DNA of 64,000 nt from Phycisphaeraceae bacterium (lineage in GTDB: Bacteria > Planctomycetota > Phycisphaerae > Phycisphaerales > Phycisphaeraceae), in contig JADZCD010000027.1 in assembly GCA_020851735.1 (NCBI GenBank), forward strand, positions 1-64,000, read 5' to 3'. The position numbers were made by a program, and so were the translations under genes. Of this stretch, positions 32,466 to 40,380 are shown piece after piece (position 1 is the stretch's first letter; each line of letters begins with the position of its first letter). Under the pieces are notes generated by a model. That model worked only from the letters and a program-made list of their open reading frames with translations, had not been told where the DNA came from and searched no databases.

Positions 32466-33791
32466 ATGTTGCCATTGAATATTCTCTACATGCATTCGCA
32501 CGACACGGGGCGGTACATCCAGCCCTACGGCCATGCCGTGCCCACGCCGAATATGCAGAGATTGGCGGAACAGGGAGTGTTGTTTCGCCAGGCGTTTTGT
32601 GCCGGGCCGACCTGTTCGCCGAGCCGGGCGGGACTGCTTTTCGGGCAGGCGCCGCATTCGGTGGGCATGATGGGGTTGTCCAATCTGGGGTGGTCGATTC
32701 GCGACATGAATCAGCATCTGCACCATCACCTGCGTCGGCACGGTTACACCACGGCCCTGTGCGGCACGCAGCACATTGCCCGGCGGACGCAGGACATCGG
32801 GTACGACCAAGTCGTGGCGTGCCAGCCGCATACGCTGATGGAGGCGTCGATCGGCTGGCTGGAAAACATGGCGGCTCGGCAGCGGGAGGGGGGTAAACCG
32901 TTCTTTCTTTCGCTGGGACATTGGCTGACGCATCGCCACCTGTATCTAAAGCCCGGGGAGGAAGACAAGCCGGGGTACCTTCCGGTGGCTGGCCCTATGC
33001 CCGATCACCCGACGGTGCGGCAGGATTTCGCGGCATTTACCGCCAGTGTCCGGCAATTGGATCGGGACTGGGGACGGGTGTTGGCGACACTGGAGAGCAC
33101 GGGACTGGCTCAAAATACGCTGGTGATCTGCACGACCGATCACGGCATCGGCTTTCCGCACATGAAGTGTTCGCTGTTTGACGGGGGGCTGGGCGTGATG
33201 CTGATCCTGCGCGGGCCGCGGGGGGGTGAATTCACGGGCGGGAAAGTCCACGACGCGCTGGTGGCGCAGATGGACCTATACCCGACTTTATGCGATTGGC
33301 TGGGTATGGAGCGTCCGAACTGGTTGCAGGGGGTTTCGCTATTGCCCTTGCTGCGGGGGGAAAAAGCCAGCGTGCGGGACGAGGTGTTTGGCGAGATCAC
33401 GCATCACGTTTCCTATCAGCCTGAGCGATGCGTGCGGACGGCCCGCTACAAATACATTCGCCGCTATGGGGAGCGACCATTTGCGGTACAGCCAAACGTG
33501 GATGACGGCCTGGCCAAATCACTGTGGCAGGAACAGGGTTGGGCGGATCAGCCGCAGCCGCGGGAAGCGCTGTATGACTTGATGTTTGATCCCTGGGAAG
33601 CCCGCAATCTGGCTTTGGAGGAGGAATATGCCGAGCGGGTGGCTGATATGAGTAATCGGTTAGACGACTGGATGTGCCGGACCGACGACCCCTTGCGCTT
33701 TGGGCCGGTGGCGATACCCGCGGGTGCGGGGGGGCGGTTTATTGAGGCGGATGAGATCAGTTCAAGCGGGCCGTGGCGGGAAGTTCCGTGA
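32466..33791 (+). CDS. Sulfatase (formylglycine type S1)
   Basis: Hydrolyses sulfate esters or N-sulfate. The 441-residue product has the cysteine-type formylglycine motif CSPSRAG (Cys50), which needs maturation by a sulfatase-modifying enzyme. Metal-binding segments are the opening NILYMHSHDTGRYIQPYGH and the TTDHGIGFPHMK motif near residue 225. The HDTGR variant is a known subgroup, related to sulfamidases and glucosamine sulfatases. No signal peptide is visible, suggesting cytoplasmic action on imported sugars. It ends a four-gene run with GH4, kinase and permease. Confidence 0.92.
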   Translation: MLPLNILYMHSHDTGRYIQPYGHAVPTPNMQRLAEQGVLFRQAFCAGPTCSPSRAGLLFGQAPHSVGMMGLSNLGWSIRDMNQHLHHHLRRHGYTTALCGTQHIARRTQDIGYDQVVACQPHTLMEASIGWLENMAARQREGGKPFFLSLGHWLTHRHLYLKPGEEDKPGYLPVAGPMPDHPTVRQDFAAFTASVRQLDRDWGRVLATLESTGLAQNTLVICTTDHGIGFPHMKCSLFDGGLGVMLILRGPRGGEFTGGKVHDALVAQMDLYPTLCDWLGMERPNWLQGVSLLPLLRGEKASVRDEVFGEITHHVSYQPERCVRTARYKYIRRYGERPFAVQPNVDDGLAKSLWQEQGWADQPQPREALYDLMFDPWEARNLALEEEYAERVADMSNRLDDWMCRTDDPLRFGPVAIPAGAGGRFIEADEISSSGPWREVP

Positions 33792-33899
33792 ATCGTGGAG
33801 ACATAGGCATGGCTGAAGAAACGGTTCGCCAGGTTTTCTGTCGGTGATGGCGTTGGCGGCTTGATTGTGGCAGCGGTTCGTAAACCCCAGCGAAAGCGA

Positions 33900-35129
33900 T
33901 CAACCCTGACCTAGGCGGATCAACACCTGCCGGGCGGTGTCGCGCACGAGGGGGTGAGCATTGTCGTCCGTGGCCAGGTCGCGCACCTTGGCCCGCAGGG
34001 CGGGGTGGTCGTGCTGGGCCAGGTCATTGCCCGCGGCGATCAGAGCGTTGCGCTGGACCATCTCCAGCTTCATGCGTTTTAAGGTTGACCCGCGGAAGTG
34101 AGTTTGGCGGTCGGCGGCTGACCAGTTCAAAACTTCCAGCAGATCCAGACCGGCGGCCAGGTCGCGCGGCTTGTAGCGAGGATGGGGAGGCGGTGAATCG
34201 GGCAGGCGCAGGGGGTTGTTGAACGGACAGACTTCCTGGCAAATGTCGCAGCCGGCGATCCAGGCGCCCATCTGGGGAAAAAAAGCGGGGTCGATCAGGC
34301 TGCGGTGCTCGAGGGTCAGGTAGGAAACGCAGCGGGAAGCGTTTAAGCGGTAGGGTTCGATGCAACTCGTGGGGCAGGCATCGAGGCAGCGGGTGCAGGA
34401 GCCGCAGTGTGAGGAGGTTTTGCCAGTTTTCTGGTCATGCCGGGGGGGCAGAGCCGGGCTCTGTGAGCCCGGTCCGGCGACACAGTCGCCGGCTCTGTTC
34501 CGAATCTCCAGCGTCGTCACAATCTCGCCCAACAGCAGCCAGGAGCCCAGTTGCGGGTGGATGAGCAGGGTGTGCTTGCCGATCCAGCCCAGGCCGGCGC
34601 GGGCGGCGTGTTCGCGTTCTAAGAGGGGAGCGGTATCCACCGCGGCGCGGAAGGTTTCGTTGGGCCAGTGGGCACGCATGGCGTCGGCCAGTTTGAACAG
34701 GCGCTTTTTCATGACCACGTGGTAGTCGTCGCCCCAGGCGTAACGAGCGACCCGCCCGCGCGGAGATGGAGTCTGGGGGCCAGGGGCTGGGGTCTTGTCT
34801 TCCCTAACTCCTAACTCCCAACTCCTAACTCCTTCTTTTTCCGCATACCGATCCGCGAAGCAGAGGATTGACTTGGCTCCCGGCAGGAACCGCTTGGGGT
34901 CCAGGCGCACTTCCAGGTGGTTGGCTAGATAAGCCATCTCGCCATGCTGGCCGGTCTGCAGCCAGTGGCGGAAGAACTCCTCTCGGTTCGCTGGCTGGGC
35001 TGGGGCGACGCCCGCCAGAGCGAAACCCTCAGCCCGAGCCAGGCGCTCGATGGTCGCGGCCACATCCGCAGGCTGAGGGCCAGGGGCGGGAGTGGAGGGG
35101 GGAAGGGAAGATGGCGGGGAAGCAGTCAT
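33900..35129 (-). CDS. queG: Epoxyqueuosine reductase with repeat-derived insertions
   Basis: Reduces epoxyqueuosine to queuosine in tRNA, using cobalamin and two 4Fe-4S clusters. The 409-residue product (ATG 35129) has GLGWIGKHTLLIHPQLGSW, the cluster motifs CGSCTRCLDACP (near 242) and CDICQEVCPFN (near 294), and a C-terminal HEAT-like region. Two segments are foreign to the family: about residues 99-124 (SWELGVREDKTPAPGPQTPS), encoded by heptanucleotide repeats, and about 213-230 (GDCVAGPGSQSPALPP), encoded by repeat E. Both sit in surface loops and keep the frame. The start of the protein is also repeat-like. Confidence 0.92.
   Translation of the reverse strand: MTASPPSSLPPSTPAPGPQPADVAATIERLARAEGFALAGVAPAQPANREEFFRHWLQTGQHGEMAYLANHLEVRLDPKRFLPGAKSILCFADRYAEKEGVRSWELGVREDKTPAPGPQTPSPRGRVARYAWGDDYHVVMKKRLFKLADAMRAHWPNETFRAAVDTAPLLEREHAARAGLGWIGKHTLLIHPQLGSWLLLGEIVTTLEIRNRAGDCVAGPGSQSPALPPRHDQKTGKTSSHCGSCTRCLDACPTSCIEPYRLNASRCVSYLTLEHRSLIDPAFFPQMGAWIAGCDICQEVCPFNNPLRLPDSPPPHPRYKPRDLAAGLDLLEVLNWSAADRQTHFRGSTLKRMKLEMVQRNALIAAGNDLAQHDHPALRAKVRDLATDDNAHPLVRDTARQVLIRLGQG
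34449..34499 (-). repeat. Hairpin repeat E, copy 2, inside queG
   Basis: The reverse complement of the element at 30581..30631 with a handful of changes. It lies in frame in queG just before the first iron-sulfur motif. Confidence 0.85.
34772..34835 (-). repeat. Two heptanucleotide arrays in tandem inside queG
   Basis: On the plus strand, TCTGGGG, GCCAGGG, GCTGGGG, TCTTGTC is followed one base later by TCCCTAA, CTCCTAA, CTCCCAA, CTCCTAA, CTCCTTC. The second part is the complement of the TTAGGAG type; the first resembles the CCCCAGA type at 49593. They encode the first extra segment of QueG. Confidence 0.8.
35072..35099 (-). repeat. Heptanucleotide array at the queG N terminus
   Basis: GCTGAGG, GCCAGGG, GCGGGAG, TGGAGGG on the plus strand, degenerate heptamers like those at 34772. 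They encode the Pro-rich start (PPSTPAPGPQPA) of QueG. Confidence 0.55.
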
Positions 35130-35179
35130 GAAGCCTAAGTTTAGCGGCATTTGGCCGGCGATCCGGTCGGCAGGAGGCA

Positions 35180-35212
35180 TCCGGACCTGAAGGGCCCGGC
35201 TTGGCGATCCGG
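35180..35212 (+). repeat. Hairpin repeat B, copy 5
   Basis: CCGGACC, TGAA, GGGCCCGG, CTTGGC, GATCCGG. The outer arms changed together relative to other copies (CCGGG/CCCGG to CCGGA/TCCGG), keeping pairing. It lies in the 267-base divergent region between queG and nuoD, with a Pro/Gly-type GC-rich stretch (35300..35370) of no clear role. Confidence 0.8.
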
Positions 35213-35396
35213 CGAAAATCGGGGCTACAGCAACTCCAAGTCCTTTGGCGGACCGGCATTGGCGGCCGGGCGGAGGCGCCACTACAATCATTTCCCGACC
35301 CCCCGGAACCCCCGGCCCACCCGGACTGCCCGGACTCCAGGTCCCGGCCGCCGGTCCTCGGACCCCGGAAGGACGCTTGGCGAGGCTTTTTCTCCT

Positions 35397-36686
35397 ATGC
35401 CCTACGACCTAAAGCCGTTCGACGTCGATGTCGAGACCACGCCTTACGTGGTGGATCGACTTTCCCCCGCGGACACCGGCAATCGCTGGGTACTGAACTT
35501 CGGCCCGCAGCACCCGGCCACACACACCACGCTGCGGTTGGTGCTGGAGCTGGACGGCGAACGCGTGGTGCGGGCGGTGCCGCACATCGGCTATCTGCAT
35601 TCGGGGTTTGAAAAGCTCGGCGAACACCTGGATTACAACCAGTACGTGACGATCGTCAGCCGGATGAATTACGTCTCGCCGATCAGCAACGACATCGCCT
35701 GGCATGCGGCGGTGGAACGGCTCTTCGGCATCGATCTGACCCCGCGCTGCAAGGTGGTGCGGACGATTCTGGCGGAACTGGGGCGTATTCAGGACCACCT
35801 GCTTTGCGTGGGGGCGGCCGCGATCGACTTGGGGGCGTTCACCGCGTTTTTGTATGGGTTTAACGAACGCGAACGCATCTACGACATCATGGACTTTATC
35901 AGCGGGCAGCGCTTTCACCCGGACTACACGCGCGTGGGCGGAACCATGGCGGATCTGCCCGATGAGGCGATGTTCAAGAAGCTGATTAAGACGTTCATTC
36001 GCGAGCAATTGCCCCCGGCCATCGCGGATTTGGAGCGGCTGCTTAATCGCAATCGGATTTTCCGCGATCGCACCGAGGGCATCGGGACGATCAGCAAAGA
36101 GGAAGCCATCGCCTGGTCGATCACCGGCCCGGTGGCGCGGGCGTCGGGCGTGAAGCGCGACTTGCGCAAGGACGAGCCCTACCTTTGTTACGCGGACAAT
36201 TGGGATGGCCTGGGCGCGCCGGCGGTGAACTTCAAGGTGCCCGTGGCTGGCGGCGGGGACGTTTATTGCCGGTACCTGGTGCGGTTGGAAGAGATCCGCC
36301 AGTCAATTCACATTATCGAGCAGTTGATTGATCACATTCCCGGCGGGCCGATGAACGCCTACGACGACAGCAAGATGGTTAAGCCGCCCAAGTCGTCGGT
36401 GTATGGGTCGATCGAGGGGTTGATCCAGCATTTTGAACTGGTCATGACCAACCGCGGCTGGCAGGCGCCGGTGGCGGAAGTTTATACCGCCAATGAAACG
36501 GCCAACGGCGAGTTGGGGTTTTATATTGTGGCTGACGGCGGGCCGCGGGCCTGGCGAGCCAAATGCCGCCCGCCGAGCTTCATCAACTACCAGGTGTTTC
36601 CCAAGATGATGGAAGGCCACCTGCTTTCGGACGCCGTGGCTATTTTGGGCAGCTTGAACATCATCGCGGCCGAACTGGACCGCTAG
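35397..36686 (+). CDS. nuoD: NADH-quinone oxidoreductase subunit D
   Basis: The 49-kDa-type subunit of complex I, on the peripheral arm near the quinone site. The 429-residue product begins with a short tail, then NRWVLNFGPQHPATHTTLRLVLELDGE (quinone-site His motif), HIGYLHSGFEKLGEH and FISGQRFHPDYTRVGG. It ends in the expected DR after AILGSLNIIAAELDR. The ATG at 35397 gives normal length; the open frame upstream is not conserved-like. nuoE and nuoF follow, but nuoA-C and nuoG are not adjacent in the window. Confidence 0.96.
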   Translation: MPYDLKPFDVDVETTPYVVDRLSPADTGNRWVLNFGPQHPATHTTLRLVLELDGERVVRAVPHIGYLHSGFEKLGEHLDYNQYVTIVSRMNYVSPISNDIAWHAAVERLFGIDLTPRCKVVRTILAELGRIQDHLLCVGAAAIDLGAFTAFLYGFNERERIYDIMDFISGQRFHPDYTRVGGTMADLPDEAMFKKLIKTFIREQLPPAIADLERLLNRNRIFRDRTEGIGTISKEEAIAWSITGPVARASGVKRDLRKDEPYLCYADNWDGLGAPAVNFKVPVAGGGDVYCRYLVRLEEIRQSIHIIEQLIDHIPGGPMNAYDDSKMVKPPKSSVYGSIEGLIQHFELVMTNRGWQAPVAEVYTANETANGELGFYIVADGGPRAWRAKCRPPSFINYQVFPKMMEGHLLSDAVAILGSLNIIAAELDR

Positions 36687-36703
36687 GAGCGACAGGGCCG
36701 AAT

Positions 36704-36806
36704 GCCGATTTCCGATAGCTGATGTTTTCAGAGCCTTTAACCCCTGCGTAACCGTTTGTCCCGGCCGTTTGGGTTGAAAAATCGGCAATCGGCAATCGCC
36801 AATCGA
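36704..36806 (+). repeat. Inverted pair of heptanucleotide arrays (AATCGGC type)
   Basis: GCCGATT, TCCGATA, GCTGATG at 36704..36724 faces AATCGGC, AATCGGC, AATCGCC, AATCG at 36781..36806. The first array is the complement of the second type, so the 136-base nuoD-nuoE gap could fold into a long stem. Confidence 0.7.
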
Positions 36807-36822
36807 AAAACAGGATTTCCTC

Positions 36823-37347
36823 ATGGCCTGGATTGCAAAGAACTCAGCGGGGACCCAGATAGAGAGGCGTGAGCAGCCCTATCTGACGGATGAGCTTAAA
36901 GCCAAGTTCGAGGCGGAAGTGTTGCCGCGCTATCCCACCCGCCTGGCGGCGACGCTGCCGGTGCTCCACGAACTCCAGCACCGCTATCACTACATTCCCT
37001 ATCAAGCCATCGAAGAAGCCGCGGCGTTTCTGGGCGTGGCGCCGGCCCAGGTCCTGGATACCGCCAGTTTTTACGAGGAATTCTGGCTGGAGCCCAAGGG
37101 CAAATACCTGATCATGGTCTGCCAGTCGCTTAGCTGCGAGTTGCTCGGGCACGGCAGCCTATTGGAAAAGATCAAGAGCAAGCTGGGCATCGCGCCGGGG
37201 CAGACCACGCCCGACGGCCGGTTTACGCTGATGACCGCCGAGTGTTTGGGGTCCTGCGGCACCGCGCCTTGCGCGTTGGTCAATGAAACGCTCTATGAAA
37301 ATATATCGGTGGACAATTTCGACCGTGTTCTGGACAGTCTGCAATGA
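36823..37347 (+). CDS. nuoE: NADH-quinone oxidoreductase subunit E
   Basis: The 24-kDa-type subunit carrying a 2Fe-2S cluster (174 residues). Ligands are the two cysteines of CQSLSC (near residue 105) and the pair in CLGSCGTAPC (near 142). HELQHRYHYIPYQAIEEAA and DTASFYEEF match the thioredoxin-like family. The ATG at 36823 is preceded by an AGGA site. The stop overlaps a 59-residue gene by four bases. Confidence 0.95.
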   Translation: MAWIAKNSAGTQIERREQPYLTDELKAKFEAEVLPRYPTRLAATLPVLHELQHRYHYIPYQAIEEAAAFLGVAPAQVLDTASFYEEFWLEPKGKYLIMVCQSLSCELLGHGSLLEKIKSKLGIAPGQTTPDGRFTLMTAECLGSCGTAPCALVNETLYENISVDNFDRVLDSLQ

Positions 37348-37523
37348 ACTGGTTTGAGCGAATCTGCCGCCACGCGGGGTTGACCGTGCATCACCTGATG
37401 CAGCCGATCAGGGACGCCAAGCCGCGACCGATTCGCCGGCAGGTGGAAGAGAAGAAGGTCAACGAACAGGTTACGCTGCGGCGAACGACGATCGAGGAGA
37501 TTCAAATCACCCCCAAACCCTGA
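37344..37523 (+). CDS. Small basic protein of unknown function between nuoE and nuoF
   Basis: A 59-residue frame that starts inside the nuoE stop (ATGA overlap) and ends in TGA at 37521. It begins MNWFERICRHAG, has a His/Met-rich LTVHHLMQ, and a basic middle (KPRPIRRQVEEKKV) ending QVTLRRTTIEEIQITP. The coupled start, good codon use and position inside a nuo cluster support a real gene. No family is recognised. It could be an assembly or accessory factor, but this is only inferred from position. Confidence 0.72.
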   Translation: MNWFERICRHAGLTVHHLMQPIRDAKPRPIRRQVEEKKVNEQVTLRRTTIEEIQITPKP

Positions 37524-37634
37524 GAGCGAGTTGGCGACAGGTTCAGGGACGGGTGCCCAGCGAACGAAGGAAACAGTGGTGCTGGCGGACGGCTGACGGC
37601 TAAGATCAGGGAGCTAATTGAGGAGTCCCGCGGG

Positions 37635-38999
37635 ATGGCTTTGTCTGAACCTGTGCTGGTTAAACGCATTCCCACGCCGCCCTGGGGCGATCCGGCGGAC
37701 CGCAAGTACGTCGGCTACGATCACTTTACAGCCACGGGGGGTTACGCGGGGTTAAAGAAGTCCCTGGGCATGGCTCCCAAAGCGGTGGTGGATGTGGTGA
37801 AGGACGCGGAACTTCGCGGGCGTGGCGGCGCGGGGTTCCCGGCCGGGATGAAGTGGAGTTTTCTGCCGCCGGAAGACGGCGGGCGGCGGTTTTTGACGGT
37901 CAATGCCGACGAATCCGAGCCGGGCACCTTCAAGGACCGCCTGCTGCTGGATTTCGACCCGCACCTGCTGTTGGAAGGCATCGCCATCAGCATGCACGCC
38001 TGCCGGCTGGATACGGCCTACATCTACATTCGCGGCGAGTATCACCATCAGGCCAAGACGCTGCAGAAAGCCATCGACGAGGCGTACGCCCACAAGATTT
38101 TCGGGCCGGACTCGATTCTGGGGCTGATCAACAACTTCTGGCCGCAGTGTTACGTGCACCGCGGCGCGGGGGCGTATATCTGCGGGGAAGAAACGGGCTT
38201 GCTGGAATCCTTAGAGGGCAAGCGTGGCTGGCCGCGGATCAAGCCGCCGTTCCCGGCGGTGGCGGGGGCTTTTGCCCGCCCGACGATCATCAATAACGTC
38301 GAAACCCTGGCCATGGTCGGGCCGATCATGGAGCGCGGGGCGGCCTGGTTTAAGTCCATGGGCAAAGGGCGGTCCGAGGGCGTTCCGCCGACGGCGCCGG
38401 CCAGCTTTGGTCCAAAGCTTTTCGGCGTGTCCGGGCACGTGCAAAGGCCGGGGGTTTATGAGGAAGAATTGGGCATCAAGCTGTCGACGCTGATCGACAA
38501 ATATTGCGGAGGCATGCGCCCGGGGAGCAAGTTCAAGGCGGCTATTCCGGGGGGGATTTCCATGGGGGTGCTGGGCCCGGACCAATGGGACGCGGAGCTG
38601 GACTTTGACATCGGCAAGAAGTACAGCTGCCTGGGTCTGGGCACGGCCGGGGTGATTGTCATGGACCAGCACACGGATATGGTGGCGGTGGCCCGCAACA
38701 TCGCCCGCTTTTTCGCCCACGAGTCCTGCGGGCAGTGCACGCCCTGCCGGGAAGGCACGGGCTGGATGTACAAGATTCTCAGCCGAATCGAAGCCGGCGG
38801 AGGTACGCTGGACGATCTGGATCTGCTTTTGGAATTGTCCGGATCAATGGGCGCCTTGCCGGGCACAACGATCTGCGGTCTGGCGGACGGCGCCAACTGG
38901 GCGGTGCGGACGATTCTCAACAAGTTCTGGGCGGAGTTTGAGGCCCGTGTTTCCCAACGCCGCAGCAAGGTGTCGCTGGCGGCAGCGGGCGGGCGATAA
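37635..38999 (+). CDS. nuoF: NADH-quinone oxidoreductase subunit F
   Basis: The NADH- and FMN-binding subunit (454 residues). The nucleotide motif GRGGAGFPAGMKW, FMN segment NADESEPGTFKDR, GAGAYICGEETGLLESLEG and the 4Fe-4S motif SCGQCTPCREGTGW (with a later Cys in TTICGLADGANW) are complete. The ATG at 37635 is in the usual place. It lies 111 bases after the small gene, in a region without obvious signals. A nuoG gene does not follow; a rhodanese-like gene does. Confidence 0.96.
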   Translation: MALSEPVLVKRIPTPPWGDPADRKYVGYDHFTATGGYAGLKKSLGMAPKAVVDVVKDAELRGRGGAGFPAGMKWSFLPPEDGGRRFLTVNADESEPGTFKDRLLLDFDPHLLLEGIAISMHACRLDTAYIYIRGEYHHQAKTLQKAIDEAYAHKIFGPDSILGLINNFWPQCYVHRGAGAYICGEETGLLESLEGKRGWPRIKPPFPAVAGAFARPTIINNVETLAMVGPIMERGAAWFKSMGKGRSEGVPPTAPASFGPKLFGVSGHVQRPGVYEEELGIKLSTLIDKYCGGMRPGSKFKAAIPGGISMGVLGPDQWDAELDFDIGKKYSCLGLGTAGVIVMDQHTDMVAVARNIARFFAHESCGQCTPCREGTGWMYKILSRIEAGGGTLDDLDLLLELSGSMGALPGTTICGLADGANWAVRTILNKFWAEFEARVSQRRSKVSLAAAGGR

Positions 39000-39039
39000 T
39001 CTGGGTGGGGTGACGTGGGGTTAGGCAAGGAGAGCAACC

Positions 39040-39543
39040 ATGCGGGCAGAAATATTCAGCGCTTGGCCGAGGTGGAGCTTAGCCGCGGTGGTGGCCGTCG
39101 CGCTGGCCGCGTGTACGGAGGTGAAGGTCAACGACAGCGACATTCACAATATCTCCTACGGCGAACTGCAGAGGATGCTGCAGGAGACGGGGCAGAAGAC
39201 TCTGTTGATCGATGCCCGGCCGGCCAAGCAATACGAAGCGGGGCACATTCCCGGGGCGATCAATCGATTCCTGACCGACGTGGTGAAGAAGGACGCGGAG
39301 CTGAAGGAGGCGGATCGGCTGATCGTTTACGCCGGGGGCTGGCAGGATAATCTGGGGCCCGCGGTGACCAAGCGCCTGATGGCGATGGGATATGACGACG
39401 TCTATCTGTTTCGCGGGGGTCTATTGCTCTGGGAAGGCCGCAACGGCAATCCGGGGGCAAATCCGGGAGAGCTTCCGGGGGCGGGGGCGGGGGAGAACGA
39501 CGCCCAGGACGCGGCCGAGTTACGGGAATACGACGCTAAGTAG
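39040..39543 (+). CDS. Rhodanese-like lipoprotein lacking the catalytic cysteine
   Basis: A 167-residue lipoprotein: signal peptide with lipobox ALAAC (Cys25). The domain has LLIDARPAKQYEAGHIPGA and RFLTDVVKK, both rhodanese-like, then LIVYAGGWQDNLGPAVTKRL where active enzymes have a cysteine (VYCxxG). The alanine there means no sulfurtransferase activity is expected. The C-terminal tail (NPGANPGELPGAGAG) is repeat-encoded. It lies 40 bases after nuoF, possibly in the same transcript. A binding or structural role is likely. Confidence 0.8.
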   Translation: MRAEIFSAWPRWSLAAVVAVALAACTEVKVNDSDIHNISYGELQRMLQETGQKTLLIDARPAKQYEAGHIPGAINRFLTDVVKKDAELKEADRLIVYAGGWQDNLGPAVTKRLMAMGYDDVYLFRGGLLLWEGRNGNPGANPGELPGAGAGENDAQDAAELREYDAK

Positions 39544-39576
39544 ACAATTCGTGTGGGGGAGACCGGGGGGGCGTTC

Positions 39577-40191
39577 TTAGTCGGACTGAACGGGAATCCG
39601 CAGGCTCTTTTTTAGAGTCTGGTGTTTGGGCGCCCAGAGCAGGCCGGCGAGAATCAACAGGCAACCGGCGGTCACGATGCCCAGGGCTTTGCGTCCTTGG
39701 GCCAGGCGGGTGAGGCGCCAGCGTTCGGGGGGATAGGGGTCCACGTCGCCGCTGACGCGCGGCAATTCCTTGTGCAGCCAGCGTTCGACGGTCTGGTCGG
39801 TTTCCACGACCATCAGCCGACGGATGGCTTCGGGGGACAGGCTGTGGGGCAGGGCTGTGGCGTCACGCATGCCGTCAGCCTCGCCCATGGCGTCCCAAAG
39901 CACTTCCTTATCCACCGGCTGCAGGTGCAGGTAAGAGAAGGCCAAGCGTTCTAAGAGAACCGGGTCGCCGTCAGCCAAGGCTTTGTTGAATTGCTCATAG
40001 GCCTTCTGCTGCTGGGCGATGCGCTGGGCCTGTTCGCGCAGCAGGTCCGCCTCCCAGGCCAGGCGCCGGCCGGCCAGGTAGGGACGGACGAGCATCATGG
40101 CGGTGACCAGCAGGGCGCCGCAGAACAGAAACACCCAGCCGGGCAATACAGCCAGCGTGCGTCGAGCGGTTTGTGCCTGGTCCTCGGACAT
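39577..40191 (-). CDS. Membrane protein of unknown function
   Basis: A 204-residue protein with an N-terminal membrane segment (about residues 16-38), a periplasmic or cytoplasmic helical region with a Gln-rich coiled coil (REQAQRIAQQQKAYEQF), and a second membrane segment near the C terminus (about 168-188). The centre (DKEVLWDAMGEADGMRDATA) has no recognised motif. It is convergent with the rhodanese-like gene and divergent from miaB. Function unknown. Confidence 0.72.
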   Translation of the reverse strand: MSEDQAQTARRTLAVLPGWVFLFCGALLVTAMMLVRPYLAGRRLAWEADLLREQAQRIAQQQKAYEQFNKALADGDPVLLERLAFSYLHLQPVDKEVLWDAMGEADGMRDATALPHSLSPEAIRRLMVVETDQTVERWLHKELPRVSGDVDPYPPERWRLTRLAQGRKALGIVTAGCLLILAGLLWAPKHQTLKKSLRIPVQSD

Positions 40192-40380
40192 ACGCGGGTA
40201 TTATCGGTCAAAAGCCTGTGGAATGCCCAATTCGCCCTTCATCACGCCTGATTTTAGCTCGATGGGTCTCTTTAGCCTTTGGATCGTCTCGATTTATTCC
40301 AGCTATGATTGGGCGGAAGATCAGCCCTAAGAAGCGTGGATTTTGTCTAAAATGCGGCGTCCCGGCGGAGTGGAGTAGTC

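Noticed and set aside
40270..40330. Promoter for miaB (TTGGAT and TATGAT)
   Set aside because: The spacing of 19 bases is too long and the -35 match weak; not strong enough to list.
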